This document shows, one piece after another, positions 1 through 5,156 of a stretch of 12,028 bases of DNA (its first letter is position 1; each line of letters opens with the position of its first letter). The stretch is from an uncultured Akkermansia sp. Its GTDB lineage: Bacteria; Verrucomicrobiota; Verrucomicrobiia; Verrucomicrobiales; Akkermansiaceae. The DNA lies in NCBI GenBank assembly GCA_900766865.1, contig CAAFXA010000283.1, positions 1 through 12,028 on the forward strand, read 5' to 3'. Under the pieces are notes generated by a model. The model saw only the letters and a program-made list of their open reading frames with translations. It did not search any database and had not been told where the DNA came from. Both the position numbers and the translations under genes were made by a program.

Positions 1-68
1 AGAACTCCAACTGGGAAACCGCAGCTGCCAAGATGCTGCGCGTGTATCACCATGTACTCGGTTGGTAA
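1..68 (+). CDS. C-terminal end of an upstream gene, probably a glycosyltransferase (partial)
   Basis: Only the last 21 codons are present, read in the frame beginning at base 3 and ending in TAA at 66-68. The peptide ends NWETAAAKMLRVYHHVLGW, an amphipathic helix of the kind that closes GT-B glycosyltransferases of the glycogen synthase and GT4 type ('W...A..ML..Y'). The following gene, 21 bases downstream on the same strand, is a GH57 protein. A glycosyltransferase next to a GH57 protein is a familiar arrangement in bacterial glycogen or alpha-glucan loci, notably in Bacteroidetes. That context supports the call, but the fragment is too short to assign a family firmly. Confidence 0.5.
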   Translation, partial: NSNWETAAAKMLRVYHHVLGW

Positions 69-89
69 CCCCCTCACCTATACTCGGTT

Positions 90-1274
90 ATGAATATTTC
101 CCTGACATTTCATGCACATCAGCCGAACCGCCTGATTCCGTATGACTTCTTCAAGATTGGCGAGCATGCCTTCTATGAGGATGACATGCTGAACGGGCGC
201 GTTCTCAGCGAGGTGGCAGAGCGCTGCTACCTGCCGGCGAATCGCCTCATGAAGCAGCTCATCGAGCTGTCGGATGGCAAGTTTAAGTTCTCGCTGGCTA
301 TCTCCGGTGTTATTCTGGAGCAGGCAAAATACCACCGCCCGGACCTCATCGCCTCCTTCCAGGAGCTGGCGGACACGGGGTGTGTGGAGTTCCTCGCCAT
401 GCCGTACTACGCCTCGCTGGCCTCCCTGTACTCTACAGGCGAGTTTGCGGAGCAGGTTAACGAGCACATGGACCTCATCGAGGAGCTATTCGGCCAGCGC
501 CCCGCCGTGCTGTGGAATACCGGCATGCTCTACTCCAACGCCATTGCCGCCCAGGCTTACGATATGGGCTTCGAGGGTATCATGGCTGATGGCAGCAGCC
601 GCATGATGCGCAACCTGCACCCCAACGAGCTGCAGTGCGCACCCCTCATTGCCAAGACCAAGACACTTGTACGCAATCGTCACCTGTCCAATGACCTGGC
701 TAACCGCCGCGTGGACCCCAGCTGGAGCGAGTATCCCCTTTCTCCCTACACCTTCGCGGATTGGCTTGGCCAGCAGCACGGACAGGTTGTCAACCTCTCC
801 ATGGACTACGAAACACTCGGCGAGCGCCAGCCCGACACCACGGGTGTATTCGAGTTCTGGCGCAGCATGATTATGGCAGCCCTCTTTGCCGGCAACAACT
901 TCATGACGCCCACGGAGTGCGTGCGCACCTTCGACTCCACCGGCACCCTCGATGTGCCGGAGCCGATAAGCTGCTCCACCTTCGGCACCACCACTCACTG
1001 GAATGGTAACGTGATGCAGCAGGAGGCCATTAAGAAGATTTACGCGCTGGAGACACCTGTGAAGGCCAGCGAAGACCGCGACATGATTCATGTGTGGCGC
1101 AAACTGCAGAGTGCAGACCATTTCCATTACATGGAGAAGAGCAACGGCTTCACGCCCTACCCCTCCCCCTTCGATGCGTACATCTACTACATGAACGCCC
1201 TGGCAGACCTGCAGGTGCGCGTCAAGCAGGAGGCCGAGCTCATCCACAAGGCCGCCAAAGCCACCATGGCTTAA
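90..1274 (+). CDS. Glycoside hydrolase family 57 protein, alpha-amylase-like, probably without its catalytic nucleophile
   Basis: The protein has 394 residues, no signal peptide and is probably cytoplasmic. GH57 hallmarks occur in order: HAHQP at residues 8-12, GVILEQ at 73-78, the third conserved region LWNTGMLYSN at 141-150, MDYETLGE at 238-245 with the expected acid/base Asp239, and the LQSADHFHYM block at 339-348 typical of GH57 proteins encoded beside glycosyltransferases. Members normally act on alpha-1,4-glucans such as glycogen. In the third region the family normally reads N-T-E-L, with Glu as nucleophile; here residue 145 is Gly (codon GGC, 522-524). Amylase-like GH57 homologues lacking catalytic residues are known, so this one may bind glucan or regulate a partner rather than hydrolyse. 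The ATG at 90 is chosen because the GH57 core begins at once. No Shine-Dalgarno sequence precedes it. The gene is probably cotranscribed with the upstream gene and ends at a strong terminator. Confidence 0.9.
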   Translation: MNISLTFHAHQPNRLIPYDFFKIGEHAFYEDDMLNGRVLSEVAERCYLPANRLMKQLIELSDGKFKFSLAISGVILEQAKYHRPDLIASFQELADTGCVEFLAMPYYASLASLYSTGEFAEQVNEHMDLIEELFGQRPAVLWNTGMLYSNAIAAQAYDMGFEGIMADGSSRMMRNLHPNELQCAPLIAKTKTLVRNRHLSNDLANRRVDPSWSEYPLSPYTFADWLGQQHGQVVNLSMDYETLGERQPDTTGVFEFWRSMIMAALFAGNNFMTPTECVRTFDSTGTLDVPEPISCSTFGTTTHWNGNVMQQEAIKKIYALETPVKASEDRDMIHVWRKLQSADHFHYMEKSNGFTPYPSPFDAYIYYMNALADLQVRVKQEAELIHKAAKATMA

Positions 1275-1286
1275 TTACCCCCTTTA

Positions 1287-1333
1287 CGAATGCCGAAAGA
1301 CGTCGGCCTCGTCTTTCGGCATTCGCTTTTTTT
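1287..1333 (+). terminator. Strong rho-independent terminator after the GH57 gene
   Basis: A perfect stem joins 1287-1302 and 1310-1325 (arms CGAATGCCGAAAGACG and its complement) around a 7-base loop. After one C it is followed by seven T residues at 1327-1333. It lies 12 bases after the GH57 stop codon. The next gene begins only 7 bases after the T-run, which leaves no room for an ordinary promoter. Confidence 0.9.
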
Positions 1334-1339
1334 ACCCTT

Positions 1340-2632
1340 ATGAAACCAACTGATACCCTGAAACCGAAGCGCAGCAAATGGCTGCGAATCTTGAAATGGA
1401 CACTTCTTTCCCTGGTAACGGCTGCCGCCATTGGCGCAGGCACCGGCTATGTATGGGTCTATAGCTGGAGATGGAGCGAAACACCCGCCTTTCACTCCAG
1501 TTGGAGCCAGAAGCAACAGGAGCAACTGCGAGCCATCGATGAGTGGATGCTGAGCATCTATGCGAAAGATTCGTCCGTACCTCTTTCCCGCCATGGCTGC
1601 CACTTCCTGCATAAGCTCATTCTGGAAATGCATGGACAGGAGGAAGCTTGGAAAGAGATAGTGCTAAAAAGGTTGGAAGACGTGGCTCGGCGGCTCTACC
1701 AGGCCCCCATACGCGATATGTTGCACGAGTGCATACGCAGCGGGCGTACAGACATCTACACCGAGCGAGGGATGAGTCCGGCTCTGCTGGCACTGGAAAG
1801 ATGCGAAGATACTGAACTGGCAAAGGCCATGATAGAGCGGGGTGGTGACCCGAACAAGCGTTATCGTATCGATATCAGCTACGCAGACATGGACTACACC
1901 ATTACTCCCACACAGCAATGTATCCTTCTGTGCGACCCTGCCACACTCGATATCCTTCCCATCGAGAAACGCCTTGCTATGCTGGAATGGATGCTTGCCC
2001 GGGGCGGCAATTTGAACGCAGATGAAGATATAAGCACCCTCCTGGCCTGTGGCTCTATCATCAGGGGAGACCGCGGCTTCATGGGCGAATGGATGCTGCG
2101 GCATGGCTTCACCCCCGGGGACTTTAACCGCAGACGGCTGGGGCTGGAGCTTCTGCCCTTCACCCCTCTCAACCGTCTGAAAGCCATGCAGCAAGATGGG
2201 CTCATTGACCTGCGGCTGCCGGAACTTTCCGACAATGGCATCCCCATTTGTACTGCCATGCAGCAGCTTGGGCGTGCCTGTTGCCATCCGGAAGGCGAGA
2301 TTGTACAGAAAGCGGAGTGGTTGCTGGAGCTGGGGGCAGACGTCAATGCCCTGGCCGATACTCCCGAAAAACTGGCAGAAGCCGAGGGGGTGACGGCCAC
2401 AATTAACTCCCCCCTCAGCCTGGCCATCAGCGCAGTCTCCAATCTAGCTCTCTACAGAGTCTCCGCCGGTCAGGCGGAAAAACAGGCCGGACTCCAAATG
2501 CTGGAATTTCTCCTGCAACATGGGGCCCACCTGCGAGATGGAGAACAACCGAACATCCGCCCCGGCAATGAACAACTCTGCGAACTGCTGGAGAAGCACA
2601 ACCTCCCTTACACCCTCGTAAAGAAAGGATAA
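1340..2632 (+). CDS. Membrane-anchored ankyrin-repeat protein
   Basis: The protein has 430 residues. A basic N-terminus (KPKRSKWLR) precedes one hydrophobic segment at about 19-41, suggesting a cytoplasmic N-terminus and an extracytoplasmic body. Degenerate ankyrin units are visible: SPALLALERCEDTELAKAMI then ERGGDPNKR (146-174), MLEWMLARGGNLNA (214-227), AEWLLELGADVNAL (325-338) and MLEFLLQHGAHL (387-398). Each shows the helix-turn 'LL..GA..N' pattern. Such repeats mediate protein binding, and no enzymatic domain is apparent. The reading frame is open for 246 bases upstream through the GH57 gene and terminator. ATG 1340 is preferred because the membrane anchor follows directly and the upstream extension is the antisense-like low-complexity read of another gene. 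No Shine-Dalgarno sequence is seen. The next gene starts one base after this stop codon, so the two are almost certainly cotranscribed. Partner and biological role are unknown. Confidence 0.8.
   Translation: MKPTDTLKPKRSKWLRILKWTLLSLVTAAAIGAGTGYVWVYSWRWSETPAFHSSWSQKQQEQLRAIDEWMLSIYAKDSSVPLSRHGCHFLHKLILEMHGQEEAWKEIVLKRLEDVARRLYQAPIRDMLHECIRSGRTDIYTERGMSPALLALERCEDTELAKAMIERGGDPNKRYRIDISYADMDYTITPTQQCILLCDPATLDILPIEKRLAMLEWMLARGGNLNADEDISTLLACGSIIRGDRGFMGEWMLRHGFTPGDFNRRRLGLELLPFTPLNRLKAMQQDGLIDLRLPELSDNGIPICTAMQQLGRACCHPEGEIVQKAEWLLELGADVNALADTPEKLAEAEGVTATINSPLSLAISAVSNLALYRVSAGQAEKQAGLQMLEFLLQHGAHLRDGEQPNIRPGNEQLCELLEKHNLPYTLVKKG
2624..2629 (+). promoter_or_regulatory. Ribosome binding site for the lipoprotein gene
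   Basis: AAAGGA sits 4 bases before the ATG at 2634, inside the last codons of the ankyrin gene. It is one of very few recognisable Shine-Dalgarno sequences in this window. It fits translational coupling across the one-base intergenic gap. Confidence 0.55.
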
Positions 2633-2633
2633 A

Positions 2634-3272
2634 ATGAAAGTGCCATACATACTACCCCTGCTCTGTGTCATCTGTCTGCTGAGCAGCTGCCGTTCCTACT
2701 TCGGGCAGAAAGTATTGGATTGTGCGGAGTACCAGGCCTTCTCCAACACGGCCTATATCACCACCGACAGCCAACGCAAGGTGCTCTCTGATGGGCAGAA
2801 TTACTACATCGAGCTGCCGCGCCAGCGGTATTACACCCCCAGTGTCAATTTTCTCAAATGCGTGGGCGGCAAGTTCCACGAAAATAAGTATACCGCCCCC
2901 GTGTCCGGTGTGAGCGATTTCTACAAGATTCCGCAGGATTACGCCCGCTACCTCACCGGACAGAGCCCTCATAAGCCGGGTAAATACCAGCCACTTACCC
3001 CGGTGCCGGACGCCACGGCTATTCCTGAGAATTGTCGCCAGCTACCCATTGTGCGGAATATCCCGGATTGGGATAGGTCAACACGCTGCTTTACCTATAC
3101 CTCGCCGAACAGCGGTCTGTACAACACTCTCGGTTACAGTACCATCGTCCTAGTGGATACTCCGGTAACCATCGCGCAGAACACGGCATTAGCTGGTGCG
3201 ATTATTCTCTCACTCCCCCTCCACATTGTTTCCCTGCCATTCTATCTATACAAAGGCGTGAGGATTTTCTGA
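2634..3272 (+). CDS. Putative lipoprotein of unknown function
   Basis: The protein has 212 residues. It begins with a classical lipoprotein signal peptide: a hydrophobic stretch from about 5 to 15, then the lipobox LLSSC with the modified Cys at 19. The mature part is polar and rich in Tyr and Pro, with no catalytic motif that I recognise. The C-terminus carries a hydrophobic segment (about 188-206, AGAIILSLPLHIVSLPFYLY) that could be a membrane hairpin or a second anchor. The tail faintly recalls small YceK/YidQ-type lipoproteins, but that resemblance is too weak to name a family. Start choice is secure: signal peptide, ribosome binding site and one-base distance from the ankyrin gene all agree. 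The pairing with a membrane-anchored ankyrin protein suggests a shared envelope role, which is inference. Confidence 0.75.
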   Translation: MKVPYILPLLCVICLLSSCRSYFGQKVLDCAEYQAFSNTAYITTDSQRKVLSDGQNYYIELPRQRYYTPSVNFLKCVGGKFHENKYTAPVSGVSDFYKIPQDYARYLTGQSPHKPGKYQPLTPVPDATAIPENCRQLPIVRNIPDWDRSTRCFTYTSPNSGLYNTLGYSTIVLVDTPVTIAQNTALAGAIILSLPLHIVSLPFYLYKGVRIF

Positions 3273-3378
3273 ACAAGCCATTAAATTGAAATTTGGCGAG
3301 GCGCTTAAAATAGGCTCTTGCAGCTCAACCAATAACCCTCAATTTATCCCATTATCATTCCACAGAAGCTACAGACCA

Positions 3379-4704
3379 TCAGGATAAATCATATACAGGT
3401 ACGCGCAAGCGCTCCACAAATAACTGCTGGTAGTAGTCCGGCTCCAGCCCATTCTTAATTTCCTCGGCAATATATTCAGGGGAATAAAAGAAGATATCCT
3501 GGTAGAAGTGGGTCATGTCAGAATCGCCGGAGAATGCCATCTGAATAACGCCTCCGTTGCTGAAATGCAGCACGAAAGCGCCGTCCTCGTCATCATAGAT
3601 ACCCTCAAGAGAACAGCCCCGGAAGGAATGGTGCAATTTACGAACAGTCAGAGCATCCTCTTCAAATACAATCGGCTTGGCATCCTGTGGCACTGCGGAG
3701 CAATGCAGGAAACAGGAATGGATGTTGAGGTGAATACAACCATTCTCGAACATGAACCAATATTCGTAGTCGACATCCTTCAACAATTCCGGAGTGGATG
3801 ACATGACCTTGCGCCAATAAACACCCAGCAGCCCCCGGTAAGTATCCTGCACCGGCTTTATTCCCAGGAAGTCACGCACCTCGGCCAGTCGCCTGTATGC
3901 CATTTCCCGGCCTTTGCTGTAGGCAGCATAGAGTCGTTCGGGCTTCTTCTCCACCCGGCTCACCGTCAAAGGTTCATCGGGGCGGATAACGAGGATTTCC
4001 CCACGGCGTTCTTTTTCCTCGATATCGCGCAGAGCCTCGTTGTAGCGCAGGTGTCGCTCCTCCATAGCCTTGACCAGCTGCGGATACTTACGATACTTAA
4101 GCCTCACCGCAAAGAGCAGGCCATTCTCTTTCTTTTCGTACATTGGCGGCTGAGTGAGGATAACAACATTGCGCTTGTAGCCAATACTCTCGAAATAGCG
4201 CAATGGCAGAGAATCCGAAATACCACCATCCAGCAGCTTACACCCCTCAATCTCCACCATCTGCGACACCAAAGGCATAGAAGAGGAGGCGCGAATCCAA
4301 TCGAACCCGTGGTCCTCGCGCCCACCATATTCGTGGTACACCGGCTTGCCCGTCTCCACATCCGTTGCCACCAGGTAAAAGGGCATGGGGTTGCGGCTGT
4401 AAGCCTCAAAATCGAAAGGGTCGTGCTTCAGCGGTACTTCGCCGTAGCAGAAATCCGTGCTGTAGATGTTGCCATCCCGCATCAAGGCCCACAGGCCACA
4501 GTAACGCTTATCCTTGCAGAAACGCGAGTTGTAACGGATGGCTCGTCCAATCTGCCCGGTCTTGAAATTCACGCCGAAAGCAGCGCCGGCAGATACACCG
4601 ATGGTGCCATCAAAACGTATCCCCGACTCCATGAACACATCCAGCACGCCCGCAGTGAACATGCCTCGCATGGCGCCGCCTTCCAATACCAACCCCGTTT
4701 TCAT
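3379..4704 (-). CDS. Patatin-like phospholipase with a C-terminal extension
   Basis: The protein has 441 residues from ATG 4704. The patatin core is clear: the glycine-rich oxyanion loop LEGGAMRG (7-14), the nucleophile elbow GVSAG (36-40, Ser38) and the catalytic-dyad motif DGG (159-161, Asp159). No signal peptide is seen, so a cytoplasmic or membrane-associated lipid acyl hydrolase is expected. Residues about 170-280 match the C-terminal part of compact YjjU-type bacterial patatins of roughly 280-350 residues. Residues about 285-441 are additional and contain a Cys/His-bearing beta-like stretch (HLNIHSCFLHCSAV, about 325-338) that I cannot assign. The frame stays open upstream to 4905, but the protein aligns with patatins only from MKTGLVLEGG and a promoter-like element sits immediately before that ATG. 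It converges with the lipoprotein gene, leaving 106 bases in which I see no convincing terminator. Confidence 0.88.
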   Translation of the reverse strand: MKTGLVLEGGAMRGMFTAGVLDVFMESGIRFDGTIGVSAGAAFGVNFKTGQIGRAIRYNSRFCKDKRYCGLWALMRDGNIYSTDFCYGEVPLKHDPFDFEAYSRNPMPFYLVATDVETGKPVYHEYGGREDHGFDWIRASSSMPLVSQMVEIEGCKLLDGGISDSLPLRYFESIGYKRNVVILTQPPMYEKKENGLLFAVRLKYRKYPQLVKAMEERHLRYNEALRDIEEKERRGEILVIRPDEPLTVSRVEKKPERLYAAYSKGREMAYRRLAEVRDFLGIKPVQDTYRGLLGVYWRKVMSSTPELLKDVDYEYWFMFENGCIHLNIHSCFLHCSAVPQDAKPIVFEEDALTVRKLHHSFRGCSLEGIYDDEDGAFVLHFSNGGVIQMAFSGDSDMTHFYQDIFFYSPEYIAEEIKNGLEPDYYQQLFVERLRVPVYDLS

Positions 4705-4711
4705 AGAGCAA

Positions 4712-4740
4712 AGTCTAGCATATATCGGCAGCGCTGGCAA
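4712..4740 (-). promoter_or_regulatory. Promoter-like element for the patatin gene, suggesting a leaderless mRNA
   Basis: On the minus strand TTGCCA (4740-4735, 5 of 6 matches to the -35 consensus) is followed after exactly 17 bases by TAGACT (4717-4712, 4 of 6). A TGC immediately before it gives an extended -10. The -10 ends 7 bases before the ATG at 4704, so transcription would begin at or within a base or two of the start codon. The consensus is that of sigma-70; its use in this organism is assumed. Confidence 0.5.
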
Positions 4741-4858
4741 GTGATTCTCCTGTACGCACAGAAGAGACGTATTTGAATAATCTGCGCGATACACTAAAAT
4801 TGCGCGGGCGAGGCTCGCAAATTCCGCTCGCTCTACGATGAGGCGAAAGGATAGGCAA

Positions 4859-5149
4859 TCAGCCCTGAACCTGGCGCAGCTTCTCCAGCAGCGGCTCCAG
4901 GTCATATTTATCGGCCCAGGCCTTCAACTCTTTACCGGAGTAGGAGGAAAGGCCATCTGCCGAAAGCTGGCGTGCAAGAACACCCGCAGGTATCAACATG
5001 CAAAGAAAATCCTCATCGGTCTCGTATCCAACCTTCACCTTGCCCTCGCGGGTCATGATAACACCATCGCAGGGACTCATGGAGTTCAGCGCAATAATAG
5101 CAGCCGTAAGGGCCTCCCGATCTATCTCTGTAGTACATTCTTCGCTCAT
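4859..5149 (-). CDS. Small conserved-context protein of unknown function
   Basis: The protein has 96 residues beginning MSEECTTEIDREAL. It is acidic, with no signal peptide, membrane segment or Cys pairs, and is predicted to be cytoplasmic and mostly helical. The C-terminal part (SYSGKELKAWADKYDLEPLLEKLRQVQG split over residues 69-96) looks like a helix-turn-helix-shaped or coiled tail, but I recognise no family. ATG 5149 is preferred over upstream in-frame starts because those would overlap the UvrA-like gene extensively. From 5149 the gap to that gene's stop codon is 7 bases, the same spacing as between the two genes upstream. It is therefore probably the last gene of the bactofilin/UvrA-like operon. 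The function may relate to the UvrA-like ATPase; that is inference from position only. Confidence 0.65.
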   Translation of the reverse strand: MSEECTTEIDREALTAAIIALNSMSPCDGVIMTREGKVKVGYETDEDFLCMLIPAGVLARQLSADGLSSYSGKELKAWADKYDLEPLLEKLRQVQG

Positions 5150-5156
5150 AAAAACA

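Noticed and set aside
486..1247. 253-codon open frame antisense to the GH57 gene
   Set aside because: It is a shadow of a strongly supported gene. Its translation is rich in Gly/Val/His with no domain, as expected from the GC-rich opposite strand.
1094..1339. Upstream extension of the ankyrin gene to an ATG at 1094
   Set aside because: It would overlap the GH57 gene and read through the terminator hairpin, and the membrane anchor directly after ATG 1340 would become internal.
4051..4776. 241-codon plus-strand frame opposite the patatin gene
   Set aside because: No domain is recognisable, and the overlapping minus-strand gene has all patatin motifs.
4796..4820. Possible terminator after the 96-residue gene on the minus strand
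   Set aside because: The stem is only about 5 base pairs (TTGCG/CGCAA) with a short TTTT. An alternative small palindrome GCGAGGCTCGC lies inside. It is too weak to call.
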